Shown: positions 1 to 7,072 of the stretch, one piece after another | Layout: each line of letters starts with the position of its first letter | Numbering within the stretch: position 1 is the stretch's first letter | Assembly: GCF_027924665.1 (NCBI RefSeq) | Contig: NZ_AP027043.1 | Location: 496,001 to 560,000, forward strand | DNA length: 64,000 nt | Source: Flavobacterium sp. GSB-24 | Lineage (GTDB): Bacteria > Bacteroidota > Bacteroidia > Flavobacteriales > Flavobacteriaceae | Direction of reading: 5' to 3' | Made by a program: the position numbers and the translations under genes | Notes under the pieces: model-generated | What the model was told of the DNA's origin: nothing | Databases searched by the model: none | Seen by the model: only the letters and a program-made list of their open reading frames with translations

Positions 1-490
1 AACCGCCTAAAAAATACCATTGTGGTATAAACGCGGTGTTTGAAGTCTCTACCTCACTAGTATAAACAATTGTAAAAGGATAAGAAATAGGAGTATAATC
101 TAAATAAAGTACTCGATTATCTGAAAAAAGGGTACTCCCGCTTACGGCGCTTTGATCTTTAAAATCTTTTCGTTTGATTTTTTTTATTTCGTTTCCGAAG
201 GCATCATAAACAACGGCTTCAATACTTTTTATGGAAGTTGTTTTATCATAATTCTGAAAAGCATCAATATCGTTTAAACCCTTATTATTTAAAACAGAAA
301 CAACTCTTTGTACTTTGATATTCATACTTCGTTGCGAAGCAATAACAATATCTATCTGGTCTAAACGAAGAACAGCATTGGCGTTTTCTTTAAGACTATC
401 AGAAATTTTTAAAATGGAATAATCGCTCTTTTGAGCAAATGAATTAACCGTGATTATAACAAAAAATAACGCGCAAAAGAGGTTTTTCAT
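1..490 (-). CDS. DUF3857-type exported protein (3' part missing)
   Basis: The gene starts at the ATG at 488-490 and runs off the left edge, so only about 163 N-terminal residues are visible. The N-terminus is a typical signal peptide: MKN, a hydrophobic stretch, then SFAQ at about residues 17-20. After it come features I associate with the Bacteroidota DUF3857/transglutaminase-like family: 'SIEAVVYDAFGNEIKKIKR' near residue 90, then a segment ending near 'VETSNTAFIPQWYFLGG'. These proteins are usually over 600 aa and are exported. Their function is not established. No partner gene is visible upstream, and dtd follows on the same strand with its own gap. The family assignment is from memory of the motif, not from a search. 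Confidence 0.7.
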   Translation of the reverse strand, partial: MKNLFCALFFVIITVNSFAQKSDYSILKISDSLKENANAVLRLDQIDIVIASQRSMNIKVQRVVSVLNNKGLNDIDAFQNYDKTTSIKSIEAVVYDAFGNEIKKIKRKDFKDQSAVSGSTLFSDNRVLYLDYTPISYPFTIVYTSEVETSNTAFIPQWYFLGG

Positions 491-554
491 TAGTAGGTAT
501 TTTCGTCAAATATATATTATTTTCAGAAATCCTTAACAAATGTTTAATAAAATT

Positions 555-1007
555 TTACTCTCTATTTTTGCTGTCCATTATTATGGTAACTGGTCCATCA
601 TTTAAGAGATTAACCTTCATATCGGCACCGAAAATTCCTGTTTGAACTTTTTTGCCCAATTCTTTTTCTAGAGATTTTACAAAGTTTTCATACATAGGGA
701 TTGCAAAATCTGGTTTTGCTGCTTTTATATAAGATGGACGGTTCCCTTTTTTAGTCGAAGCATGAAGTGTAAACTGACTTACTACAATAATATCGCCGTC
801 AATATCTTGAACTGAGCAGTTCATAACATCATTTTCATCTCCAAAAATTCTCATTTTAATAATCTTTCCAGAAAGCCAGTCAATATCTTCCTGAGTGTCG
901 GCATCCTCAATTCCAACTAAAACTAATAAACCCTTTTTAATGTCTGCTGTTTTTTGACCTTCTACAGTTACTGATGCTTGAGAAACTCTTTGGATTACTA
1001 TTTTCAT
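555..1007 (-). CDS. dtd: D-aminoacyl-tRNA deacylase
   Basis: Cytoplasmic proofreading enzyme that hydrolyses D-aminoacyl-tRNA (and Gly-tRNA-Ala), recycling tRNA. The 150-aa length is normal for DTD. The N-terminus MKIVIQRVSQASV is the family start. The SQFTL motif lies at residues 77-81 and the second signature NDGPVT at 136-141, including the Gly-cisPro pair G138-P139 that gives chiral rejection. The gene lies 120 bp downstream of rsgA on the same strand. The gap holds a copy of the AAATTCC-type repeat (1095-1122). Both are translation-quality genes and could share a transcript, but the gap leaves this open. Identification is confident. Confidence 0.96.
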   Translation of the reverse strand: MKIVIQRVSQASVTVEGQKTADIKKGLLVLVGIEDADTQEDIDWLSGKIIKMRIFGDENDVMNCSVQDIDGDIIVVSQFTLHASTKKGNRPSYIKAAKPDFAIPMYENFVKSLEKELGKKVQTGIFGADMKVNLLNDGPVTIIMDSKNRE

Positions 1008-1094
1008 TATTTATCTGGAGTGGCTTTTACACCATGATTAAAAGATTATTTGGATTTTATTTCTGGACGTTAGATACACAGCAGTACATCTTTA

Positions 1095-1122
1095 CAATTG
1101 GAATTTGGAATTTTAAAAATTG
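1095..1122. repeat. Intergenic AAATTCC/GGAATTT repeat copy
   Basis: Short 7-nt-period repeat (ATTGGAATTTGGAATTTTA) between rsgA and dtd. Related copies lie at 4387-4420, 48266-48306, 48371-48408, 48961-48999, 49040-49074 and 55383-55440. Several of those form terminator stems. This copy could fold weakly with flanking A/T tracts. Confidence 0.6.
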
Positions 1123-1127
1123 ATTTT

Positions 1128-2105
1128 TTATTTTCTCGTTTCATCACTAGCTGCACGATCTTCACCATAAGTATCGCTGCGATAATGCTCGTCATCTCCT
1201 TCAAGGATTTTAAGATAACTATTGTAACGTGACCAAGCGATTTCGTCTTTTTCTAAAGCTGCTTTTATCGCACAATGAGGTTCCTCTTTGTGTAAACAGT
1301 TGTTAAACTTACATTGGTCTTTCAGTTTGAAGAATTCTGGAAAATAACCGCTGATTTCAGATGGCTCCATATCGACAATTCCGAAACCTTTAATTCCTGG
1401 TGTGTCAATAATTCGCGCATCAAAAGATAAATCATACATTTCGGCAAAAGTAGTCGTATGCTGTCCTTGTTTGCTTTGTTCTGAAATTACTGTTGTTTTT
1501 AAATGCAGGCTTGGTTCCATTGCATTCACCAAAGTTGATTTTCCAACTCCAGAATGTCCGGAAAACATACTTACTTTTCCAATCATCATTTCCTTTAACT
1601 GGTCAACGCCTTTATTTTCTGTTGATGAAATTCTGAGACATTTATATCCAATTTCGGTATAAATATGCTGTAAATACAATTGATCGTCTAAAGTTTGCTC
1701 GTTAAGCGTATCAATTTTATTAAAAATCAGGATAGCTTCAATTCCGTATGCTTCTGCAGTAACCAAAAAACGATCGATAAAGCTCGTCGTTGTCGGCGGA
1801 TTATCAATCGTAATCAATAAAAAAACCTGATCAATATTTGATGCAATAATATGAATCTGCTTAGATAAGTTAACTGATTTACGAACGATATAATTTTTTC
1901 TTTCATGGATATTATAAATCGTTCCCGTAATGGCATCGGAAGTTTCTTCTAATTCATAATCGACAATATCGCCTACAGCAATTGGGTTGGTACTTTTGAT
2001 ACCTTTCATTCTGAATTTCCCTTTCATACGGCATTCAATAAAATCACCTTTTTCAGATTTTACGGTATACCAGCTTCCTGTAGATTTATATACGATTCCT
2101 GTCAT
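1128..2105 (-). CDS. rsgA: Ribosome biogenesis GTPase RsgA (YjeQ)
   Basis: Circularly permuted GTPase that tests maturation of the 30S subunit. The order is OB-fold (about 1-75), GTPase domain and C-terminal zinc domain. Because of the permutation, G4 (NKID, 129-132) precedes G1 (GHSGVGKS, 183-190) and G3 (DTPG, 234-237). The zinc site is C265, C270, H272 and C278. The length of 325 aa is slightly long because of an acidic tail after residue 300. The start MTGIVYKSTGSWY matches the family. The gene lies upstream of dtd on the same strand. The 315-bp upstream gap to aroGQ holds only repeats and the aroGQ terminator, so rsgA has its own promoter. Confidence 0.95.
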   Translation of the reverse strand: MTGIVYKSTGSWYTVKSEKGDFIECRMKGKFRMKGIKSTNPIAVGDIVDYELEETSDAITGTIYNIHERKNYIVRKSVNLSKQIHIIASNIDQVFLLITIDNPPTTTSFIDRFLVTAEAYGIEAILIFNKIDTLNEQTLDDQLYLQHIYTEIGYKCLRISSTENKGVDQLKEMMIGKVSMFSGHSGVGKSTLVNAMEPSLHLKTTVISEQSKQGQHTTTFAEMYDLSFDARIIDTPGIKGFGIVDMEPSEISGYFPEFFKLKDQCKFNNCLHKEEPHCAIKAALEKDEIAWSRYNSYLKILEGDDEHYRSDTYGEDRAASDETRK

Positions 2106-2125
2106 TCTTTAATTTTAGATTGTTG

Positions 2126-2141
2126 TCCCGAAACTTCGGGA
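2126..2141. repeat. TCCCGAA/TTCGGGA hairpin
   Basis: Perfect 7-bp stem with a 2-nt loop just upstream of rsgA, flanked by TTTTAGATT and AGATTTCAGATT words. A similar hairpin is at 60114-60129, and a degenerate one with CGAAGCTTCG is at about 4434-4445. Both are also flanked by ATCTAAA words. It reads as a dispersed intergenic element rather than a gene-specific site. Confidence 0.65.
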
Positions 2142-2214
2142 TTAGATTTCAGATTTGAAAACTAAATCCCTGCAAAGATAAATGAATAATTTTAAACATA
2201 GCCCAAGGTTTCAA

Positions 2215-2228
2215 CCTTCTGAATTGAT
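2215..2228. repeat. AAGGTT-TC-AACCTT palindrome
   Basis: Perfect 6-bp stem in the rsgA-aroGQ gap. Variants at 9820-9833 and 48339-48353 keep the GGTT(TC/C)AACC centre. They change the outer stem bases on both sides together, so pairing is preserved. Confidence 0.65.
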
Positions 2229-2283
2229 TGAGAAAAACGTTCCGCCATTAAGATTCAAACGTTGGTTGATATAATCTAAAAAC

Positions 2284-2322
2284 AAAAATCCCCAAAACTT
2301 CTTTCAAAGTAATGGAGATTTT
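2284..2322 (-). terminator. Terminator of the pheA-aminotransferase-tyrA-aroGQ operon
   Basis: On the minus strand, AAAATCTCC (2322-2314) pairs with GGGGATTTT (2293-2285) with one mismatch. A T-rich tract follows. It lies about 100 bp after the aroGQ stop, with nothing coding between. Confidence 0.7.
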
Positions 2323-2393
2323 AAAAAACAATCTATCTTCAATTAATGTTATAAGAAAATTTAGGGATCTTGTTTTCAAAAACTAAAATTAAC

Positions 2394-2414
2394 TTATATC
2401 ACTTATATGGTTCA
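2394..2414. repeat. Solo arm of the ATATAAGTGATATAA element
   Basis: This 21-nt arm begins 7 bp beyond the aroGQ stop. Its TATATCACTTATATGGT core is identical to the right-hand arm of the 173-bp element at 33881-34053. Both arms sit in the same orientation, immediately downstream of a minus-strand stop codon (aroGQ here, phoB there). No second arm is found here. Confidence 0.7.
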
Positions 2415-2420
2415 GCAAAA

Positions 2421-3503
2421 TTATGCGTTGAAAATTTTCTCTTGATGACCAATACTTTCCTGGTGAATCGCTTTGAACATTCTCAAAACAAACTCTTCAG
2501 TAAGACCTTTTTTCTCACCTTCCAAGATCATTTTTCCTAAAATTTCGTTCCAACGGTTGTTTTGAAGAATTGCAACGTTTGCATCTTTTTTCACCTGACC
2601 AATTTCGTCAGCAACTTTCATACGTTTTCCTAATAACTCTAATAAGTTAGCATCAAGTACGTCGATGTTAGCTCTTAATTTTGTCATTTTTTGGCTGTAC
2701 TCATCTGTAGTATCATCCGTTTTTCTGATAGTCAAATCTTTAATGATTTGTTTCAAAGCGTCTGGAGTAACTTGTTGCGCAGCATCAGACCAAGCGTTGT
2801 CTGGATCGTAGTGCGTTTCGATAATCATCCCGTCGTAGTTCAAATCTAAAGCCTCTTGCGTTACTTCAAAAATCATTTTACGATCTCCTGTAATGTGAGA
2901 TGGATCGATGATTAATGGTAAATCAGGAAATTTATTTTGCAATTCGATAGCAATCTGCCATTCTGGAATATTTCTGTATTTTGTTTTTTCGTAAGTAGAG
3001 AAACCTCTGTGGATAACTCCTAACTTCTCAATTCCAGCCATATGTAAACGCTCAACACCACCTAACCATAAAGCTAAATCTGGGTTTACTGGGTTTTTAA
3101 CCAAAACGATTTTATCTGTTCCTTTTAAAGTATCAGCAATTTCCTGAACTGCGAAAGGATTTGCAGTTGTACGTGCACCAACCCATAAAACGTCGATATC
3201 GTGTTCTAAAGCTAGTTTACAATGAGCTGCAGTTGCCACTTCAGTTCCCATTAATAAACCAGTTTCAGCTTTTGCTTTCTGCAACCATTTTAAACCAATT
3301 TCCCCAACACCTTCAAATCCTCCCGGACGCGTTCTTGGTTTCCAGATTCCAGCTCTGAAAACACTAACTTTTGAATCTTTTAATTCGTGAGCAATTTTCA
3401 ATACTTGATCTTCAGTCTCTGCACTACATGGTCCAGCTATCACAAGTGGGTGATTTAAATTGAAATCTTCTAACCACTTTCTCATTTCTTTCTTATTTTC
3501 CAT
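2421..3503 (-). CDS. Bifunctional DAHP synthase / chorismate mutase
   Basis: First committed step of aromatic amino acid synthesis (PEP + erythrose-4-phosphate to DAHP) fused to chorismate mutase (chorismate to prephenate). The N-terminal ~265 residues are a short DAHP synthase barrel: VIAGPCSAET at 21-30, KPRTRPGGFEG near 56, and IDPSHITGDR near 199. Residues ~275-355 are an AroQ-type helical chorismate mutase (LRANIDVLDANLLELLGKRM, then VADEIGQVKK). The fusion gives both the entry and the branch-point activity to one polypeptide. It is the last gene of the operon, 12 bp after tyrA. The fusion is typical of Bacteroidota. Symbols vary (aroG/aroA-aroQ), so none is given. Confidence 0.95.
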   Translation of the reverse strand: MENKKEMRKWLEDFNLNHPLVIAGPCSAETEDQVLKIAHELKDSKVSVFRAGIWKPRTRPGGFEGVGEIGLKWLQKAKAETGLLMGTEVATAAHCKLALEHDIDVLWVGARTTANPFAVQEIADTLKGTDKIVLVKNPVNPDLALWLGGVERLHMAGIEKLGVIHRGFSTYEKTKYRNIPEWQIAIELQNKFPDLPLIIDPSHITGDRKMIFEVTQEALDLNYDGMIIETHYDPDNAWSDAAQQVTPDALKQIIKDLTIRKTDDTTDEYSQKMTKLRANIDVLDANLLELLGKRMKVADEIGQVKKDANVAILQNNRWNEILGKMILEGEKKGLTEEFVLRMFKAIHQESIGHQEKIFNA

Positions 3504-3515
3504 TTTAATTCTAAT

Positions 3516-4376
3516 TTACTTTTTAGTTGTTGTTAATCCGTTTAGTATTTCTTTTATCTTATTTGTGCTTTCCATTTCTTCAAAAATGGCGTTGTAATTT
3601 TCATCTTTCAACAAATCCCTAAACCGACTGAGATTTGAAATATATTCTTCTAATGTTTCCAGAACGTGTTCCTTGTTCTGCTTAAAAATCGGTGTCCACA
3701 TTGCCGGTGAACTTTTTGCTAAACGAACGGTGCTTTCAAATCCACTTCCAGCCATATCAAAAATATCCTGTTCGTCTTTTTCTTTGTTCATTACCGTTTT
3801 CCCAAGCATAAACGAACTTATGTGCGATAAATGCGAAACGTAAGCAATGTGTTTGTCGTGCGAAGTCGGGTCCATATATCGAATCCTCATTCCTATTTCG
3901 CTGAAAAGCTTTAATGCCTTTTCCTGCAATTTAAAAGTGGTTTTTTCCACTTCGCAGATAATGTTTGTCTTTCCTTTAAACAAACCTCTTATCGCTGCCG
4001 AAGGTCCCGAAAACTCCGTTCCTGCTATCGGATGCGTAGCGATAAAATTTCTTCTTTTCGGATGATTAGCTACTGCTTCACAAATTGGCTTTTTCGTTGA
4101 ACCTACTTCAAAAACAATCGTTTTATCTCCAACCGAATCCAGAACTTTAGGCAAAACTGTCAGCGCCACATCAACCGGAACCGAAACAATTACAAAATCG
4201 GCTTCAGCCAAATCTTCAAAACTTCCTGCTTCATCGATAACTCCTAAATCAATTGCTTCCTGCAAATGTTTTTCGTTATTATCAATTCCAAAAATTGTCG
4301 AATCAGGATGTTGGTCTTTGATGTCCAGCACCATCGAACCGCCTATTAATCCTATTCCTATTACGTATACTTTCAT
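3516..4376 (-). CDS. tyrA: Prephenate dehydrogenase
   Basis: NAD(P)-dependent oxidative decarboxylation of prephenate to 4-hydroxyphenylpyruvate, the tyrosine branch. The Rossmann motif GIGLIGG lies at residues 7-13. 'THPIAGTEFSG' near residue 114 and 'YVSHLSHISS' near 180 are the characteristic substrate-site segments. The 286-aa length fits a single-domain TyrA without a fused mutase, which is supplied by the adjacent aroGQ protein. It lies between the aminotransferase (118 bp upstream) and aroGQ (12 bp downstream), as third gene of a four-gene Phe/Tyr operon. No ACT domain is present, so direct tyrosine feedback through ACT is not expected. Confidence 0.93.
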   Translation of the reverse strand: MKVYVIGIGLIGGSMVLDIKDQHPDSTIFGIDNNEKHLQEAIDLGVIDEAGSFEDLAEADFVIVSVPVDVALTVLPKVLDSVGDKTIVFEVGSTKKPICEAVANHPKRRNFIATHPIAGTEFSGPSAAIRGLFKGKTNIICEVEKTTFKLQEKALKLFSEIGMRIRYMDPTSHDKHIAYVSHLSHISSFMLGKTVMNKEKDEQDIFDMAGSGFESTVRLAKSSPAMWTPIFKQNKEHVLETLEEYISNLSRFRDLLKDENYNAIFEEMESTNKIKEILNGLTTTKK

Positions 4377-4386
4377 ACTATTTCTT

Positions 4387-4490
4387 TAAATTCCAAAATT
4401 TTAAATTCCAAATTCCAATTAAAAAAGGCTTTTCCCGAAGCTTCGAGACGCTCAGCCTGAAAATCTAAAATCTAAAATCTGATATCTACA
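4387..4490. repeat. Intergenic cluster of AAATTCC and ATCTAAA words
   Basis: The 118-bp gap between the aminotransferase and tyrA is built of three repeat types in a row. First come AAATTCCAAATTCC words (4387-4420), then a degenerate CGAAGCTTCG hairpin inside AGGCT...AGCCT arms, then tandem ATCTAAA words (4461-4485). It lies inside an operon, so it would be transcribed. It lacks a T-tract on the coding strand. Confidence 0.55.
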
Positions 4491-4494
4491 ATTA

Positions 4495-5640
4495 CTAAAA
4501 TCGATCTATCGCTTCCTGTACTTTTTCCTCTTTCACACACAATGAGAATCTAATATATCCTTCACCATTGCTTCCGAAGATTGTTCCCGGCGTGATGAAA
4601 ATGTGTTTCTCATATAATATTTCGTCAATGAACTTTTCTGATGATTCGATTCCTTCAGGAAGCTTTGCCCAAACAAATAATCCAACTCCTTCTTTATACA
4701 CTTCGCAGCCTAATTTTTCTGCTAACTTTTCAGTCAATTCTCTGCGGCGTCTGTAGATTTTATTTTGGTCTTCAAACCACGATTTATCACATTTTAAAGC
4801 CACAATCGCACCTTTCTGAATTCCGTAGTACATTCCGCTGTCCATGTTGCTTTTTACTTTTAGAACTGCATCAATAATTTCAGGATTTCCTAAAACCATT
4901 CCGACTCTCCAGCCTGCCATGTTGAATGTTTTACTAAGTGAGTTTAATTCTAAAGCAACCTCTTTCGCTCCTTCAACCTGCAATAAACTCATCGGGTTAT
5001 CATTCAAAACAAAACTATACGGATTGTCGTTTATCAATAATATATTGTGTTTTTTAGCAAAAGCAACCAATTTTTCAAATAACGCTAAACTTCCTCTCGC
5101 TCCTGTTGGCATGTGAGGATATCCAAGCCACATAATTTTTACTTTCGAAAGGTCTAATTTTTCAAGAGCTTCAAAATCTGGTTCCCAGCCATTTTCTTCT
5201 TTCAAATCATAATAAACAGGAACTGCCTGAACCAAATTGGTTACTGAAGTATAAGTTGGATAACCCGGATTCGGAATCAAAACGTGATCGCCTTCATTTA
5301 AAAATGCTAACGAAATGTGCATAATTCCTTCTTTCGAACCCATCAGAGGTAAAATCTCATTATTAGGATTCACTTCAACACCAAACTGATCTTTATAAAA
5401 ATCTGCCATCGCCTGCCTCAATTCCGGTAATCCTTGATAGCTTTGATAACCATGTCTGTTTTCGTCTTGAATTGCTGCAGCGACTGCTTCAATTACTGCT
5501 TTTGACGGACTCAAATCAGGGCTTCCAATTCCCATATTGATGATCGATTTTCCTTCAGACTGCAATTGACGAACTTCTCTCAATTTTGATGAGAAGTAGT
5601 ATTCTTCAACTGTATCTAATCGTTTTGCTGTTGTAATCAT
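4495..5640 (-). CDS. PLP-dependent aminotransferase (class I/II), aromatic pathway
   Basis: Fold-type I aminotransferase of 381 aa. The PLP lysine is K237 in SLSKTFNMAGWR. The phosphate/ring contacts are NPGYPTY (124-130) and D205 in INDNPYS. Its place between pheA and tyrA says it transaminates phenylpyruvate and 4-hydroxyphenylpyruvate to Phe and Tyr, or prephenate to arogenate. The sequence alone does not separate these from aspartate- or diaminopimelate-type activity, since the closest general family is the broad AspC/DapL-like group. It is second in the operon, 72 bp after pheA. Confidence 0.88.
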   Translation of the reverse strand: MITTAKRLDTVEEYYFSSKLREVRQLQSEGKSIINMGIGSPDLSPSKAVIEAVAAAIQDENRHGYQSYQGLPELRQAMADFYKDQFGVEVNPNNEILPLMGSKEGIMHISLAFLNEGDHVLIPNPGYPTYTSVTNLVQAVPVYYDLKEENGWEPDFEALEKLDLSKVKIMWLGYPHMPTGARGSLALFEKLVAFAKKHNILLINDNPYSFVLNDNPMSLLQVEGAKEVALELNSLSKTFNMAGWRVGMVLGNPEIIDAVLKVKSNMDSGMYYGIQKGAIVALKCDKSWFEDQNKIYRRRRELTEKLAEKLGCEVYKEGVGLFVWAKLPEGIESSEKFIDEILYEKHIFITPGTIFGSNGEGYIRFSLCVKEEKVQEAIDRF

Positions 5641-5712
5641 TTTTATATTGCTTTAGGCCGTAAGCTTTAGGCTTTAGGCTCTTTTTTACTTCTAACTTTT
5701 AACTAATAACAT

Positions 5713-6549
5713 CTAACCAATAAAAGGTTTTGTATTCTTGTATTCTCCCAGAACTTTTAAATATTCTGCCATTATATTCAGTAATGCTTTTGCTTTTGCA
5801 AAGTCTTCATATTTCTCGAATGTTACGTCTACGAAAAATGAATATTTCCAAGGTGTTTCGATTTTTGGAAGTGACTGAATTTTTGTCAAATTCAGTTTGC
5901 AGTCGCTCATTACGTTTAAAACTGCTGCTAAACTTCCTCTTTTATGATCTAATTCAAATTTGATTGAAGCTCTGTTGATTTCGTTTTCTGGCAAAAATGA
6001 ATTTTGCTTTTTGATAATCACAAAACGGGTCATATTGTTTTTGATCGTTTGAATTTCCGGCGCAATGATTTCTAAATCATACATTTCTGAAGCTACTTTA
6101 CTTCCTATTGCAGCAATTCCGGTTAATTGTTTTTCCTGAATTCTTCTTGCTGTTTCGGCTGTATCTTTATCTTCAACCAATTTGATGTTTGGATATTGCT
6201 TTAAGAAATCCATGCATTGCAAAAGTGCCATTGGGTGCGAATGAACTTCCTTTATGTCTTCGATTTTCTGACCTTTTAAAGTCATTAAATTTTGGTGAAT
6301 GCTCAAATAATGCTCTCCAATAATGTGTAAATTATTCTTGTCAATCAAAGCATAATTTGGAATAATTGGCCCTGCAATCGAATTTTCAATCGCCATAACT
6401 GCTTGGTCTGATTTTCCAGAAAGAAGGCTGTCGACTAATTCTTCAAAAGACAAACACTCATCAATAGCCACATTTTCAGAAAAATACTCCTTCACAACCT
6501 GATGATGAAAAGAACCTTTTATACCTTGTATTGCAATTTTCGTTGTCAT
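5713..6549 (-). CDS. pheA: Prephenate dehydratase
   Basis: Converts prephenate to phenylpyruvate, the phenylalanine branch. The PDT domain spans about 1-180 and includes the catalytic TRF motif at 174-176 (NNMTRFVII). A C-terminal ACT domain covers about 193-270. The usual Phe-binding motifs are altered: GALV is GSLA (205-208) and ESRP is QSLP (225-228). Allosteric inhibition may therefore be weaker or different. The length of 278 aa is normal for the monofunctional enzyme. It is first in the operon, and its ATG lies 7 nt after the poly-T tract of an intrinsic terminator, the attenuator described separately. Regulation is inferred to be at transcript elongation by Phe/Tyr-tRNA charging. Confidence 0.95.
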   Translation of the reverse strand: MTTKIAIQGIKGSFHHQVVKEYFSENVAIDECLSFEELVDSLLSGKSDQAVMAIENSIAGPIIPNYALIDKNNLHIIGEHYLSIHQNLMTLKGQKIEDIKEVHSHPMALLQCMDFLKQYPNIKLVEDKDTAETARRIQEKQLTGIAAIGSKVASEMYDLEIIAPEIQTIKNNMTRFVIIKKQNSFLPENEINRASIKFELDHKRGSLAAVLNVMSDCKLNLTKIQSLPKIETPWKYSFFVDVTFEKYEDFAKAKALLNIMAEYLKVLGEYKNTKPFIG

Positions 6550-6555
6550 ATATTC

Positions 6556-6586
6556 AAAAAAAAATCCTGATTTGCATCAGGATTGT
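6556..6586 (-). terminator. Attenuator terminator of the pheA operon
   Basis: On the minus strand, AATCCTGA (6584-6577), a 6-nt loop and TCAGGATT (6570-6563) form a perfect 8-bp stem followed by at least seven Ts (6562-6556). It abuts the pheA start codon, so it cannot be the end of an upstream gene. Its 5' arm, extended as ACAATCCT (6586-6579), is perfectly complementary to AGGATTGT (6638-6631) inside the leader peptide ORF. That gives the alternative antiterminator fold. Confidence 0.85.
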
Positions 6587-6615
6587 ATATTAGTTTTATT
6601 TGTATTTTATATTTC

Positions 6616-6696
6616 TCAAATAACCATAGCACAATCCTTACTTCTACTAAAGAAGAAATAAAAAGAGTTGCTAAAATAAAAACGGTTATTAGACAT
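6616..6696 (-). CDS. Phe/Tyr-rich leader peptide of the pheA operon
   Basis: A 26-codon ORF from ATG 6696-6694 to TGA 6618-6616, ahead of pheA. It encodes Phe at positions 6, 8, 12, 14, 15 and 16 and Tyr at 7 and 13, including the runs FYF and FYFFF. Codons 20-22 (AAG GAT TGT) carry the antiterminator strand. A ribosome stalled on the FYFFF run (6663-6649) would leave that strand free. A ribosome reaching the stop would cover it. This is the logic of classical ribosome-mediated attenuation. The ORF is too short for ordinary gene calling. No strong ribosome-binding site is visible, which is usual in this phylum. Confidence 0.85.
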   Translation of the reverse strand: MSNNRFYFSNSFYFFFSRSKDCAMVI

Positions 6697-6725
6697 TTTG
6701 TTTGTGTTTTTCAATAAATTCTCTG

Positions 6726-6755
6726 CGAATGTATAAATTATTTTTACTGCACCAA
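6726..6755 (-). promoter_or_regulatory. Promoter of the pheA leader/operon
   Basis: Minus-strand TTG (6755-6753), 19-nt spacer and TACATTCG (6733-6726), one mismatch from TAnnTTTG. Initiation is predicted near 6720. That puts about 170 nt of leader ahead of pheA, enough for the peptide and both alternative stems. Confidence 0.65.
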
Positions 6756-6874
6756 AAAAAATAATGCATTTTATGAAACAAAAAAGGATTTCTTAACAAA
6801 TTTAGGAGGTTTTGTAGGATAATATAAAAATATCGGCTTGAAATGAGATATTTACAATTGGTTTTTTTAAGGCT

Positions 6875-6906
6875 CTGAGATTCTGAGGTGCTAAGGTTCT
6901 AAGTTT
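6875..6906. repeat. Octameric CTRAGRNN repeat, four units
   Basis: Four consecutive 8-nt words (CTGAGATT, CTGAGGTG, CTAAGGTT, CTAAGTTT) in exact register. Same family as 9710-9741, 29859-29906, 29957-29996 and 58312-58351. Confidence 0.8.
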
Positions 6907-6960
6907 TTTTATATTTAAATAGTATTTCGAAGATGATTTACCAGCAAAATTCGGTTTATT

Positions 6961-7063
6961 TGTCATTTCGACGAAGGAGAAATCTCCGCAAGTAAATCCG
7001 TAATCAAAAGCGCCAATCTTTGTAGAGTTTTCTAACGGAGATTTCTCCTTCGTCGAAATGACA
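6961..7063. repeat. 28-bp perfect inverted repeat, TGTCATT family
   Basis: TGTCATTTCGACGAAGGAGA... at 6961-6988 is the exact reverse complement of 7036-7063, with a 47-nt loop. It begins 9 bp after the DUF1501 stop codon. A diverged pair is at 55277-55357 and a solo arm is at 59743-59769. Transcribed, it would form a very stable stem at the 3' end of the DUF1800-DUF1501 mRNA. It lacks a clean poly-U, so it may be a stability element, a BIME-like repeat or a MITE remnant. Confidence 0.85.
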
Positions 7064-7072
7064 AGATTGCGA

